NCBI RefSeq assembly: GCF_017744695.1
Contig: NZ_JAGIAS010000001.1
Coordinates: 1,393,013-1,457,012, forward strand
Length of the DNA stretch: 64,000 bases
Direction of reading: 5' to 3'
From: Dyadobacter sp.
GTDB lineage: Bacteria; Bacteroidota; Bacteroidia; Cytophagales; Spirosomataceae
In this document: positions 42,685 through 51,817 of the stretch, one piece after another
Numbering within the stretch: the first letter of the stretch is position 1
How the letters are laid out: every line of letters starts with the position of its first letter
Notes under the pieces: model-generated
The model's database searches: none
Seen by the model: only the letters and a program-made list of their open reading frames with translations
What the model was told of the DNA's origin: nothing
Made by a program: the position numbers and the translations under genes

Positions 42685-43662
42685 CTAAATGCTTTTGAGG
42701 TCTTTGGAGGCGTAAGTCAAATGCACTTCCTGTCCGATTTCAAGGTCAGGTTTGTTTCTATAAAAGGACAATTGCTCCTTACCTTTTACACAACGGATTT
42801 CCCAATGGTTTCCATGAAAACGTATGGCTTCTACCTTGCCTATCCAACGGCTTTTCTCCGGGTTGCGCGTCGGTTTGATCTTTTCCGGACGAATGTAAAA
42901 CTGCTTTTTGCCCTGCTCACCGGCGATCCAGTTAATGTCGCCTGTTAGTTCGGCTACGTAGCTGTTCGCGGGGTTGTTGTACACCTCTTGCGGCGTTCCG
43001 ATCTGGATAATGCGGCCATCGCGCAGCACTGCTATTCTGTCCGACCATGCTAATGCGTCAGCAGCTTCGTGCGTAACGAAAATGCAACTCATTTTCTGTT
43101 GCTTCCGCAGGCGCTCGATCGCGTCCGCGAGTACGCGACGGTTATGGTTATCCAAATGCGCGAATGGCTCGTCCAGCAGCAGTACGTCGGGCATTTCAGC
43201 AATCGCTTTGGCAATGGCCGTCCGCTGTTTTTCGCCGCCGGAAAGCAACTTGGCCTTGCGGTCTTTGACGCTTTTCAATGCAGTCGTTTCCAGCAACTCC
43301 GCTACTTTTTCGAGCCGGTAATCGGGCTCGTAGAAGCGCAGGGAATAGGCGATATTCTCTTCGACCGTCTGGTTGGGAAACAACTCGAACTCCTGGTGAA
43401 TGAGCCGTATCGCCTCATGACCGGGCATGAGCTCGCTCGCCACCGGTTTCAGCAATTGCCCTTTGAAAAAAACATCACCTTGCTCCGCATCCAGGAAACG
43501 TCCCAGAATGCGTAGCAAGGTGCTTTTCCCCGACCCGCTTTCGCCCAGGATACCCAGCCACTCGCCCGGTGCCAGTTCGAGGTCGATGCCCGCAAGGACG
43601 GTGTCGGTACCGTATGTCTTGGTGATCTGTTGCGCGCGCAGGGTCGGTCGGGACTGTTTCAT
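42685..43662 (-). CDS. ABC transporter ATP-binding protein
   Basis: 325 residues. Walker A GESGSGKST, Q-loop HQEFELFPNQTV, signature LSGGEKQRTAIAKA, Walker B VLLLDEPFAHLD and the switch VTHEAADAL are all present. The C-terminal 90 residues form a TOBE-like domain (YIRPEKIKP), as in PotA/FbpC-type importers of polyamines, iron or sulfate. No permease or binding protein gene is adjacent, so the substrate is not determinable. It follows the nitroreductase gene by only 2 nt and is likely co-transcribed. Confidence 0.92.
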   Translation of the reverse strand: MKQSRPTLRAQQITKTYGTDTVLAGIDLELAPGEWLGILGESGSGKSTLLRILGRFLDAEQGDVFFKGQLLKPVASELMPGHEAIRLIHQEFELFPNQTVEENIAYSLRFYEPDYRLEKVAELLETTALKSVKDRKAKLLSGGEKQRTAIAKAIAEMPDVLLLDEPFAHLDNHNRRVLADAIERLRKQQKMSCIFVTHEAADALAWSDRIAVLRDGRIIQIGTPQEVYNNPANSYVAELTGDINWIAGEQGKKQFYIRPEKIKPTRNPEKSRWIGKVEAIRFHGNHWEIRCVKGKEQLSFYRNKPDLEIGQEVHLTYASKDLKSI

Positions 43663-43664
43663 GC

Positions 43665-44243
43665 TCAGGCCCAGGTGATTTTCTCCGCGATGCTGCTATT
43701 ACGGCGTACCGGCGTTTCGGGCGCGTTGTGGTAGCCTAAGTAGTACAGGCCGAGGCATTTCTGTCCTTCGGGCAGGCCAAGGTATTCGCCCAGCTCCTTC
43801 AATACCGCCGGGCTGCTCCAGTACGAGCCGATGCCGTAGGCAGTTGCTGTAAGCCACATGTTTTGTACCGCGCAAGCTACCGCCGCCGTTTCTTCCCATT
43901 CGGGCAGGTCGTTCGGGTGAAGCTGTGCATTGATCGCGATCACGCAGGCCGATTTCAGGATCTTCTCGCCCGCTGCCTCGTAACGTGCCTGCGAGAAAGA
44001 TTCAGCCGGGGTATTGTTGCGGTAGCGCTCCATGAAAAAGCTGGCCAGATGCTGCAATTTCTCCTCTCCTCTGAACACAATGAAACGCCACGGTTCCGTA
44101 CGCTTGTGGGTAGGCGCATAATTGGCATTTTCAAGAATATTTTCAATGATTTCCTGCGGGATCTCTTTTTGAATGTAGTTCGGTGGGAAAATAGCCCGGC
44201 GTGTGCGGATGATATGATTAATGGTTTCTACTGTCTGTTCCAT
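43665..44243 (-). CDS. Nitroreductase family protein
   Basis: About 192 residues from the ATG at 44243. RTRRAIFPPNYI (FMN-phosphate-binding arginines), NANYAPTHKRTEPWRFIVF and the C-terminal GYHNAPETPVRR match YdjA-like FMN nitroreductases. It would reduce nitro compounds, quinones or similar substrates with NAD(P)H. The natural substrate is unknown. A longer start at 44282 would add 13 residues that are not typical for the family. Confidence 0.9.
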   Translation of the reverse strand: MEQTVETINHIIRTRRAIFPPNYIQKEIPQEIIENILENANYAPTHKRTEPWRFIVFRGEEKLQHLASFFMERYRNNTPAESFSQARYEAAGEKILKSACVIAINAQLHPNDLPEWEETAAVACAVQNMWLTATAYGIGSYWSSPAVLKELGEYLGLPEGQKCLGLYYLGYHNAPETPVRRNSSIAEKITWA

Positions 44244-44413
44244 TACTGATTGTTTTACTACTCGGATTTGGTCAAGGAGCAAAACTAACGATTATACCCA
44301 AAATTTACCCAGAACTCGTGCTACTTTGCCGCTAAACCATTATTTTCAACCTCCTCTTTGACAAAACCGTAATTTGGCCGGCCAAAATCAACACCAATCA
44401 AACCTGAAATCGC

Positions 44414-44734
44414 ATGCTTGTCACTACTACCCCGAATATCGAAGGTAAAAGAATCACTAAGTATATCGGACTGGTGAATGGTGAAGCCATTATCGGGGCC
44501 AACTTCGTCAAAGACTTCCTGGCAGGCATACGCGACGTCGTAGGCGGGCGCTCGGGCGCCTATGAACAGGGATTGCGCGAGGCCAAAAGCATTGCCATCC
44601 GCGAAATGATGGAGCAGGCTCAACGCCTGGGCGCCAATGCGGTGATCGGCGTCGATATCGACCTCGAAACGATTGGAAACGGCAGCTCAATGCTCATGGT
44701 AAGCGCCAACGGAACTGCGGTGTGCTATGAGTGA
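44414..44734 (+). CDS. YbjQ/UPF0145 family protein
   Basis: 106 residues. [32 protein letters not shown] and [17 protein letters not shown] are the UPF0145 (YbjQ) hallmarks. Known structures are small pentameric beta/alpha assemblies annotated as possible heavy-metal binders, but no cysteine motif is present here beyond a single C-terminal Cys, so metal binding is doubtful. It is a monocistronic gene with a hairpin directly after its stop. Confidence 0.88.
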   Translation: MLVTTTPNIEGKRITKYIGLVNGEAIIGANFVKDFLAGIRDVVGGRSGAYEQGLREAKSIAIREMMEQAQRLGANAVIGVDIDLETIGNGSSMLMVSANGTAVCYE

Positions 44735-44742
44735 TAGCTGAG

Positions 44743-44770
44743 GCCGCTTGCCGTGCACATGGCAAGCGGC
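44743..44770. terminator. Hairpin between convergent ybjQ-like and metF genes
   Basis: GCCGCTTGCC and GGCAAGCGGC are perfect 10-bp arms around an 8-nt loop. No T-run follows on either side, so termination is plausible but not of the classical type. Confidence 0.6.
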
Positions 44771-44779
44771 AAGCGGTTA

Positions 44780-45736
44780 TCAGAATACGCCGCGGGCGAT
44801 CTGCGACACATTGTCGGATTTACCCATCGTGTAAAAATGCAGTACGGGCACGCCATAAGCCAGCAGCTCCTTGCATTGCTGTATACCCCATTCAACACCT
44901 ACCTGACGCACTTCCTTATCGGTGGCGCATTTTTCAACTTCCTTTACCAGCTCCTGCGGAAATTCCAGGTGGAAAATATCCGCCAGTACGGTTAGTTGTT
45001 TCCGCGTCGATATGGGTTTCAAACCCGGTATAATCGGCACGGTAATGCCCTCCGCACGGCAGCGCTCCACGAATCTGAAATATTTTTGGTTATCAAAAAA
45101 CATCTGCGTCACAATGTAATTCGCGCCGAGGTCTATTTTCTTCTTTAAAGCCGCATAATCCGAATCGAACGACGACGCCTCGAAATGCATTTCAGGGTAG
45201 CCGGCCACACCGATACAGAAGTCGGTTGGTGAAGTTTCGGTTTCCGCGTTGAGCAAAATACCCTTGTTCATATTATCTACCTGCGTCACCAATTCGGACG
45301 CATACGAATGCCCGCCCGGTTTCGGCCTGAAAACGCCGGCAGAACGCTCGGCGTCGCCGCGCAGCACCAGCACATTGTCGATGCCCAGGTAATGCAGGTC
45401 GATGAGGACATCCTCGGTTTCGTCTTTCGTGAAGCCACCACAAATTACATGCGGAACAGCATCTACCTTGAAGCGCTCCATCAGGCGTGCACAAATGCCG
45501 ACAGTACCCGGGCGCTTGCGGATGGGAATCCGCTCAATGCTGCCATCCGGGCCAACCCTGTCGATCAGCTCTTCGCGGTGGTAGGTCACGTCTACAAAAG
45601 GGGGATTGAACTCCATCAAAGGCTCAATGGAATTCAGCAGTTCGTTAATATTCTGACCTTTCAGCGGCGGAATGATCTCGAGGGAGAATAAGGTCTTTCC
45701 CTCCGCGCGGCGAATGTACTCGGTAACTTTGGTCAT
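44780..45736 (-). CDS. metF: Methylenetetrahydrofolate reductase
   Basis: 318 residues of the TIM-barrel FAD enzyme that makes 5-methyl-THF, the methyl donor for homocysteine to methionine. FSLEIIPPLKG at the N-terminus holds the catalytic Glu. HVICGGFTKDE, DNVLVLRGD, FCIGVAGYPEMH and NYIVTQMFFDNQKYF are standard MetF motifs. It is preceded by a leader with a terminator hairpin ending 45 nt before its start (45781-45815), so premature termination control is possible. The substrate flow links it to metZ and metX. Confidence 0.96.
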   Translation of the reverse strand: MTKVTEYIRRAEGKTLFSLEIIPPLKGQNINELLNSIEPLMEFNPPFVDVTYHREELIDRVGPDGSIERIPIRKRPGTVGICARLMERFKVDAVPHVICGGFTKDETEDVLIDLHYLGIDNVLVLRGDAERSAGVFRPKPGGHSYASELVTQVDNMNKGILLNAETETSPTDFCIGVAGYPEMHFEASSFDSDYAALKKKIDLGANYIVTQMFFDNQKYFRFVERCRAEGITVPIIPGLKPISTRKQLTVLADIFHLEFPQELVKEVEKCATDKEVRQVGVEWGIQQCKELLAYGVPVLHFYTMGKSDNVSQIARGVF

Positions 45737-45780
45737 TTGGGAGTGATGTGGTGTGTTTTAAGAGAGTACAAAGAAAGCAC

Positions 45781-45886
45781 AAAAAAAATGGCCTACCGCA
45801 TTACAGTAGGCCATTCCACGTAAACCCTCCTCTATCAGTGTTCGTCAAAAATGTTAATTGGGTTGCTGACAGGGCGTCAGTCCCAA
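45781..45886 (-). promoter_or_regulatory. Terminator-type structured leader upstream of metF
   Basis: Read on the minus strand, TTGGG-CTGAC-GCCCT-GTCAG-CCCAA forms a hairpin (45858-45886). Further on, AATGGCCTAC and GTAGGCCATT form a perfect 10-bp hairpin (45787-45815), directly followed by a run of eight U. It could be an attenuator for metF or a plain terminator for the acetyltransferase gene upstream. The stretch 45887-46124 is AT-rich and holds no gene I can see. Confidence 0.6.
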
Positions 45887-46124
45887 AGCAACAATTTGCT
45901 TGACTGAATACTAATAACTAAAATTCTGTGCCAAATTAGGAAAGAAAGCGTTTACGAGCAATTTATATCAAACTTTTTTTATCGAAATGTAGATTAGTTA
46001 CTACAATTTTCTCCAAATATCCTGTTTCAACTCCGTTTTAACACATTTTGCGGTTACATGCAGTGTTTACTATTTCAACACTTTTGGGAAACGATTCCCC
46101 AAAAGGTCGCACATTTTGTAAATT

Positions 46125-46583
46125 CTACTGATTTGGCCTCGTCATTTCGATATGTTCGATGGCATCTTCGAGGTAAACATCGCCCGACTGCCTGAAACCG
46201 AACGACTCATAGAACCTTTTGAGGTACAGTTGAGCGCCGATCCGGATCGGGACATTGCCATACAATTCTTCCAGTTTTTGAATGGAAACGTTGAGCAGCT
46301 CGATGCCGTACCCTGCCCCGCGGCCTTTCGGCGAAACGACGATCCGGCCAATCGCCGGATATTCGTACGACAAACCGGGTGGAACGATGCGCGAGAAGGC
46401 CATGAGCTCGCCGTCGCGATAGCCAGAAACATGATAACTAAGCTGGTCTTTGTTATCCGCATCGAGATAACAGCACCGTTGTTCGCGTACGAAAACCTCG
46501 CTGCGTAGCCGTAGTATAGCATAGAGCTCGGTTGTAGTCAGTTCGTCGAATGTTTGAAAGCGCCAGTCGAGGTGATAATCCAT
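46125..46583 (-). CDS. GNAT acetyltransferase, ElaA-like
   Basis: About 152 residues from the ATG at 46583. The opening WRFQTFDELTTTELYAILRLRSEVFVREQRCCYLDADNKD is the ElaA signature, and the acetyl-CoA loop is IGRIVVSPKGRGAGYG. It would acetylate an amine on a small molecule or peptide; the substrate is unknown. The end (ESFGFRQSGDVYLEDAIEHIEM) is also family-like. It is divergent from yebC. Confidence 0.9.
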   Translation of the reverse strand: MDYHLDWRFQTFDELTTTELYAILRLRSEVFVREQRCCYLDADNKDQLSYHVSGYRDGELMAFSRIVPPGLSYEYPAIGRIVVSPKGRGAGYGIELLNVSIQKLEELYGNVPIRIGAQLYLKRFYESFGFRQSGDVYLEDAIEHIEMTRPNQ

Positions 46584-46632
46584 GAAAATTGGGGGCAAAA
46601 GAATTTATTTTATCTGATATTGACCGTTTTTA

Positions 46633-46640
46633 TAAATTTG
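46633..46640 (+). promoter_or_regulatory. Predicted -7 element for yebC
   Basis: TAAATTTG fits TAnnTTTG and lies 59 nt upstream of the start at 46700. No good TTG is found at the -33 distance. Confidence 0.4.
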
Positions 46641-46699
46641 CGGCACAATTGACAATACCAAGTTACCAACATTAAAATAACTAATAATACATTATAAGT

Positions 46700-47413
46700 A
46701 TGGGAAGGGCTTTTGAATACAGAAAGGCACGGATGTTCAAGCGGTGGGACAAGATGGCCAAAACTTTCACCAGGATTGGTAAGGAGATCGTTCTGGCCGT
46801 GAAAAACGGTACTGCCGACCCGGCCACCAACTCCAAACTCCGGGTACTGCTGCAAAACGCCAAAGCGGTGAACATGCCCAAAGAAACCGTTGAACGGGCT
46901 ATCAAGCGCGCCACATCCAAGGATCAGGAAGATTACAAGGAAATGGTGTACGAAGGATACGGCCCGCACGGCATTGCCATCCTCGTGGAAAGCACCACCG
47001 ACAACCCTACCCGCACCGTTGCGAACGTAAGAAGCTACTTCAACAAGCTGGGAGGAAGCCTCGGAACAATGGGCATGCTCGACTTTATCTTCGACCGCAA
47101 ATGTATTTTCAAAATCAAGAATACCGGCAAGGATATCGAAGAGCTTGAATTTGAACTGATCGACGTGGGCGGCGAAGAGGTGTTCCTCGATGAAGAAACC
47201 GGCCTGATCAACGTGTACGGTGAGTTCCCTGCATTCGGTGCGTTACAGCATTATTTCGAAGAGAACGGCTACGAGATCGTCGAAGCGGATTTCGAGCGCA
47301 TTCCGAACGATACCAAGACATTGAGCGACGAGCAGATTGCCGAAGTCGAGAAACTGATCGAGAAAATCGAGGAGGACGACGATGTGGTACGCGTGTTCCA
47401 CAATATGGCTTAA
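46700..47413 (+). CDS. YebC/PmpR (TACO1-like) family protein
   Basis: 237 residues. The start MGRAFEYRKARMFKRWDKMAKTFTRIGKEI and the blocks NMPKETVERAIKRA, YEGYGPHGIAILVE and SYFNKLGGSLGTMGMLDFIF are unmistakable for the family. These proteins bind nucleic acid. They were first described as transcription regulators and are more recently linked to translation of proline-rich stretches. The AKTFT variant without the SKWAN-type start is usual in Bacteroidetes. The end overlaps the convergent GreA/B-like gene by 4 nt. Confidence 0.95.
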   Translation: MGRAFEYRKARMFKRWDKMAKTFTRIGKEIVLAVKNGTADPATNSKLRVLLQNAKAVNMPKETVERAIKRATSKDQEDYKEMVYEGYGPHGIAILVESTTDNPTRTVANVRSYFNKLGGSLGTMGMLDFIFDRKCIFKIKNTGKDIEELEFELIDVGGEEVFLDEETGLINVYGEFPAFGALQHYFEENGYEIVEADFERIPNDTKTLSDEQIAEVEKLIEKIEEDDDVVRVFHNMA

Positions 47414-47856
47414 TGCAGCGCCACGATCCGGTGTTGTTTTTTCATAAATTCAAAAAAAGTCCCGGGTTCTTTTCCTAACAACGAAGCACCTACGGGCGAC
47501 GAAGATGAGACTGCGATGACGGTCTCATTTTCTATTTTAACGGCGCCCAGGCTCACCGCGATAAGGAACCAGCCAGCCGTGGTTTCCAACAAAGACCCTA
47601 CGGCGCTGCGGGCAGGCGCATCCCCTTCACCGATCTTTTCGAGGATCAGTCGTTCCTGACGCGCCTGCTCGTACTGGCGCGCGTGCATATTACGGTCGAG
47701 CTGTCCCATCGACCGTGAGGTTTCATATTTATCCCCCATCGAGCTTTTCCCCTGATCGTTCGCCGATTCCTGTGCCGCTTCCATAGCGGCCCACGCTACC
47801 TGCATACGCTCATCCAGGAGCGATTTTACGTGAGCGATCACCTTTGCTTTATCCAT
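47410..47856 (-). CDS. GreA/GreB-like transcription factor
   Basis: 148 residues. The N-terminal coiled coil carries SSMGDKYETSRSMGQLDRN, in which D42 and E45 have the spacing of the acidic tip of GreA (GDxxE). The C-terminal half (about 85-148, LLETTAGWFLIAVSLG, ISSSSPVGASLLGK) resembles the Gre C-terminal beta domain. It probably enters the RNA polymerase secondary channel and modulates backtracked complexes. Some databases list relatives under an unrelated 3-oxoacyl-ACP synthase name, which the sequence does not support. Confidence 0.78.
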   Translation of the reverse strand: MDKAKVIAHVKSLLDERMQVAWAAMEAAQESANDQGKSSMGDKYETSRSMGQLDRNMHARQYEQARQERLILEKIGEGDAPARSAVGSLLETTAGWFLIAVSLGAVKIENETVIAVSSSSPVGASLLGKEPGTFFEFMKKQHRIVALH

Positions 47857-47909
47857 ATTCTAAATATTTGCCGCTGTTGCCCGAAAAGCTGCAAATATAA
47901 TGGCCAGGG

Positions 47910-49628
47910 TCAGAGTTTGGTAATTTTCTTCCTGACAACCGCCCCAGCCCCGGTTTTGAATTCCACAATGTATTCGCCGCGGTTCAGTGCCGACACATCG
48001 ACCTCATCACTATCCCGCTTTTCGAGCAGGGTATTGCCATTCAAATCCAGTACTTTCAGCCCTACAACCGCCGAGCCGTCGTTGGTTGCTACTTCAATCA
48101 GGTGCTGCGACGGATTGGGGTAGACAGCGGGATCGGGGGCTGCATTTCCGTTTCGCACCGACACTATCCTGGAAAGCGTAGCCGTTCCGTCGTAGTCAAC
48201 CTGGTTGAGGCGGTAATAGGTCGTTTGCAATCCGGGAGCCTCGTCGGTAAAATGGTAGTGGTTCGTTTCCTTGCTGTCGCCTGCCCCTTTCACGTTCCCT
48301 ATTGTGTTAAAGATCCTGGCATCGGTGCTTTTCTGTATTTCAAAGTAATCGTTGTTAGTCTCGGAAGTTGTTACCCATTCGAGTTCATGGAAGCCGTTGA
48401 CCGACCTTTTCGCATCGAAACTGACCAGTGTAACGGGTAACGGCGGAGGCGGCAGCGGTGGAGCGGTGGCCATAAATGGCTTAGCATTAGCCAGCACATT
48501 CTCTGCCGGGTCGAGGATCGCATCACGCCAAAGGCCGGCCGCCATAACCTGTCCCAGTTCATTGAAATGCAGGCCATCGTAACGCCCCTCATTCCCGATC
48601 GCATTCAGGTTTGCTCCCCGGAATATATTGGGATCGTCGTTGATCAGCGCATTTTGGGCGTCGGTAATCTCCTGCCTGACACCGTTATTATAACAGGCCG
48701 TCGCCACCAGCCACGCCAGGTCCTGGTAATTCGCCTCGTTACGGCTTTTTTCAACGACTTTCTGACTCCTGAAATAAAAGCCTGCGCCCGTTGTATCGCC
48801 GTCGTTGATGCCGTGAGCCGAAAGAATCGCACGTAATCCCGTCCGCGGCGCATATTTGGACATCGTATTCCGAATGTTGACATAGGGCATGCGGATATTA
48901 TACCTGATGAAACCGTGTGTAAAGGGGATATCGTAGGCCGCTTTGTAAAAATAACCCATATTACTGCCTCCGAAAGCCGCGCTGTAAAAGAGAATGGGCA
49001 CGTTCAATGCCTTCACGAGCGAATCACCCAGTTTGGACCAAAACCACGGGACATCCACCATTGGCGCAATGCCGCAGGTCTGACAGAGGTGCGTAGGTTG
49101 CAAGTCAGGGAGATTACTGGCGCTGCCTGTCTGAAGATAAAGATCCCGCAACGCCTGATTGGGATTGGGGTCGATACTGTTGACCAGGTCGCTGGCGGCA
49201 CCAGTCATAGCTCCTGCCGCGGCAGCGGCATTGGAATGACCGACAATGAGAAACACCTCCCCCACACCTACTTTTTCGATGGTGACAGCATTCCCCACTT
49301 GTTGATCGGCATTGTTCATCCCTCTTACTTCCAGATCGAAGCGTCCTCCGGGCGAAGTCAGGAACCCGCCGAATACCCCGGTTGTGAGGTTCGAAGCGAT
49401 GGTCGTCCATCCCACGGCATTACCCGGCTCCCCCGCTCTGGGATTCAGCCTTGCTTCGATATGAGTGATCTGATTACCGGTGTAGGTCCCCGTCACAAAT
49501 ACATTTGCATTACCACCCTGATTGCGTTGAAAAACCATACGCGCAGGTGGGAAATTCACGTTGAGCTGCGCCAGCACCGGGGAATACGTAACTACGAAAA
49601 CGAAAAACACATAAAGCTTTACGCGCAT
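47910..49628 (-). CDS. T9SS-exported SGNH/sialate-acetylesterase-like protein
   Basis: About 572 residues from the ATG at 49628, with signal peptide (VVTYSPVLAQ). A beta-rich N-terminal domain precedes an SGNH-type esterase: VGHSNAAAA (nucleophile Ser), AFGGSNMGYF, HGINDGDT and DGLHFNELG (catalytic Asp-x-x-His). After a proline linker (PPLPPPPLPVTLVSF) comes a fibronectin-like segment. A C-terminal T9SS sorting domain (VYPNPSQHLIEV ... GEYIVEFKTGAGAVVRKKI) ends the protein. It is therefore likely secreted and attached to the surface. The acyl substrate is unknown. The region 49629-50059 upstream contains no gene I can recognise. Confidence 0.85.
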   Translation of the reverse strand: MRVKLYVFFVFVVTYSPVLAQLNVNFPPARMVFQRNQGGNANVFVTGTYTGNQITHIEARLNPRAGEPGNAVGWTTIASNLTTGVFGGFLTSPGGRFDLEVRGMNNADQQVGNAVTIEKVGVGEVFLIVGHSNAAAAAGAMTGAASDLVNSIDPNPNQALRDLYLQTGSASNLPDLQPTHLCQTCGIAPMVDVPWFWSKLGDSLVKALNVPILFYSAAFGGSNMGYFYKAAYDIPFTHGFIRYNIRMPYVNIRNTMSKYAPRTGLRAILSAHGINDGDTTGAGFYFRSQKVVEKSRNEANYQDLAWLVATACYNNGVRQEITDAQNALINDDPNIFRGANLNAIGNEGRYDGLHFNELGQVMAAGLWRDAILDPAENVLANAKPFMATAPPLPPPPLPVTLVSFDAKRSVNGFHELEWVTTSETNNDYFEIQKSTDARIFNTIGNVKGAGDSKETNHYHFTDEAPGLQTTYYRLNQVDYDGTATLSRIVSVRNGNAAPDPAVYPNPSQHLIEVATNDGSAVVGLKVLDLNGNTLLEKRDSDEVDVSALNRGEYIVEFKTGAGAVVRKKITKL

Positions 49629-50059
49629 AGGAATTAGGTTTAAGTATGAGAAACTTAAAACGAGCGGGTGCTGGGGCAATCAAAAAAACGGGGGGCGCTA
49701 TTCCATCCGGGCGGACAGAAAAAAATTGTCACTCATGCAAAGGTTTATTGACAGCGGGAGCCATACCTCTACCGGATAGTCGACAGGGCAAGACACAGCA
49801 ATAAGCCGTCAGTCCTTTTCATGAATGAATGATACTATTGAGCTGATTATCAAGAAATAGGGAGGAGAAAACACTAACGAAGTAGTGGGCAAGCAACCGG
49901 TTGAAACAAAAATAGCAGAGAAATCAAGAAATAAATTGATAGGTTAAAATAAATTATTCTACGGCAATTAAAGATTATTTGACTCCAAAAAATGAGGTTC
50001 ATTTAACACTGATTTTCCTGAAAATTTCGCCCGGATTTTCGCATTGAGCGCTTCCTTAT

Positions 50060-50067
50060 TATCTTTG
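50060..50067 (+). promoter_or_regulatory. Predicted -7 element for pyrB
   Basis: TATCTTTG fits TAnnTTTG and lies 23 nt upstream of the ATG at 50091. The -33 region reads TTTC instead of TTTG. Confidence 0.5.
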
Positions 50068-50090
50068 CCAAACTTTCTTGAATACAAACA

Positions 50091-51011
50091 ATGACACAAC
50101 TTTCGGTCCGGCACTTACTTGGAATCAAAAACCTGAACGAGAACGACATTCAAACTATCTTAGATACAGCGACTCAGTTCAAAGAAGTCATTAACCGGCC
50201 CATCAAGAAAGTTCCCTCCCTTCGCGACATTACCATTGCCAACGTTTTTTTCGAAAATTCCACCCGTACCCGGCTTTCTTTTGAGCTCGCGGAAAAAAGG
50301 CTTTCGGCCGATGTGGTCAATTTTTCGGCGTCCGGCAGTTCGGTCAAGAAAGGAGAAACACTGCTCGACACGGTCAATAATATCCTCGCCATGAAAGTGG
50401 ACATGATCGTGATGCGCCACAGCAGCCCGGGAGCACCCCATTACCTCTCGACACGCATTCCTGCGAACGTCGTGAACGCAGGCGACGGCACGCACGAACA
50501 CCCGACGCAGGCATTGCTCGATGCGTTTTCAATGCGCGAAAAACTAGGCGACCTGGCCGGCAAAAAAATCGCGATCATCGGCGACATTACGCACTCACGC
50601 GTAGCATTGTCCAATATATTCTGTCTGCAAAAATTGGGGGCGGAAGTAATGGTATGCGGCCCTTCCACCCTGATACCTAAGCATTTGGGAGAGCTAGGCG
50701 TAAAGATTAGCCACAACGTCAAAGAGGCATTGCAATGGTGCGACGTGGCCAACGTGCTGCGTATACAGCTGGAACGGCAGCAAATCAAATATTTCCCATC
50801 GCTGCGGGAATATTCGTTGTATTACGGTATCAATAAGGCCATGCTCGACGAGCTGGACAAGGAAATCGTACTGATGCACCCGGGCCCTATCAACCGCGGT
50901 GTCGAGCTTTCTTCCGATGCGGCTGATTCACAGCATTCCATCATTTTGAACCAGGTAGAAAACGGGGTAGCCGTGAGAATGGCTGTGCTTTATCTGTTGG
51001 CCCAGCAATAA
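50091..51011 (+). CDS. pyrB: Aspartate carbamoyltransferase catalytic subunit
   Basis: 306 residues; catalyses the first committed step of pyrimidine synthesis. The carbamoyl-phosphate site FENSTRTRLSF (STRTR) and HPTQALLDAF are present. Further markers are MRHSSPGAP, IIGDITHSRVALS and MHPGPINRGVE. No regulatory subunit (pyrI) follows, so it belongs to the type active as a catalytic trimer or with other partners. It is a single gene convergent with the alkylation repair gene. Confidence 0.97.
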   Translation: MTQLSVRHLLGIKNLNENDIQTILDTATQFKEVINRPIKKVPSLRDITIANVFFENSTRTRLSFELAEKRLSADVVNFSASGSSVKKGETLLDTVNNILAMKVDMIVMRHSSPGAPHYLSTRIPANVVNAGDGTHEHPTQALLDAFSMREKLGDLAGKKIAIIGDITHSRVALSNIFCLQKLGAEVMVCGPSTLIPKHLGELGVKISHNVKEALQWCDVANVLRIQLERQQIKYFPSLREYSLYYGINKAMLDELDKEIVLMHPGPINRGVELSSDAADSQHSIILNQVENGVAVRMAVLYLLAQQ

Positions 51012-51022
51012 CAAACTACCGA

Positions 51023-51733
51023 TCAGCACCTTACTTCTTTTCGTTTTCTTCCCAAAAGGCCTTTGTCCCATACTTTTTGAATGTAGTCGGGCGAATAAGG
51101 CACTTTACATTCGGTATTCCCCATATTGACCGTCACTATTCCAATCCGTTTCCCGACTTCCATTGCCTTCTCCGCCAACGGCGCATAATAGGAACCTACC
51201 GCGATCACGAAGCCGTTCATGACATACCGGACCTGATTTTGCGCCGAATGCACCTCGCGCTCTACGCGATCGAGCAAGCTGTCAATTTCCTGCTTGTCGA
51301 GCTGCTCGTCGGGTGTCAATGCCAGAATGTATCCCCAGGTTGCCCATCCGGCATCAGCAGTGAGTTCATGGTCGGATTCGATCCATTTTCGCGCCATTTC
51401 AAATTTGTAGGGACTTTCCGCCGCGTTCCAGGCCACAGTATATTGACTAATCATATGCCAGGATGCGCCTTTGATCCATTCGTCGAGCACTTCCGGCGTC
51501 ATTAGTGCAGGTTTCGCCATCAGCCCGGCCAGGTACATCGCGTCCGAATTACCGGTTTTGAACAATTCCAGTGCGAGTTGATGGTTGTTTTTATGTCTTT
51601 TGAGGATCGGCTTCATATCGCCTATCCGCACGCCATAGATGGGCTCCACCGCGCCATGGTTCCGCATTGTTTTGAGTGTCTGTTCAGTCGCCAGCATGGC
51701 CAGCTCGTTCATGATTTCCTTCACCTGCTCCAT
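51023..51733 (-). CDS. DNA alkylation repair protein (AlkD-like)
   Basis: 236 residues made of HEAT-like helical repeats: YGVRIGDMKPILKRHKNNHQLALELF, GNSDAMYLAGLMA, WATWGYILA and VGKRIGIVTVNMGNTECKVP. This is the AlkD/DUF1061-like group that removes or recognises bulky alkylated bases in other bacteria. The catalytic Trp/Asp pair of AlkD is not clearly placed by eye, so activity is not certain. It is transcribed toward pyrB. Confidence 0.85.
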   Translation of the reverse strand: MEQVKEIMNELAMLATEQTLKTMRNHGAVEPIYGVRIGDMKPILKRHKNNHQLALELFKTGNSDAMYLAGLMAKPALMTPEVLDEWIKGASWHMISQYTVAWNAAESPYKFEMARKWIESDHELTADAGWATWGYILALTPDEQLDKQEIDSLLDRVEREVHSAQNQVRYVMNGFVIAVGSYYAPLAEKAMEVGKRIGIVTVNMGNTECKVPYSPDYIQKVWDKGLLGRKRKEVRC

Positions 51734-51817
51734 CTTCGGGCGATTTGTTTTTCATTCAAAATATAATGTTTTTAAAGAAAAATTTAACTTTCATCCCATT
51801 CTAAAAACACATTCATC

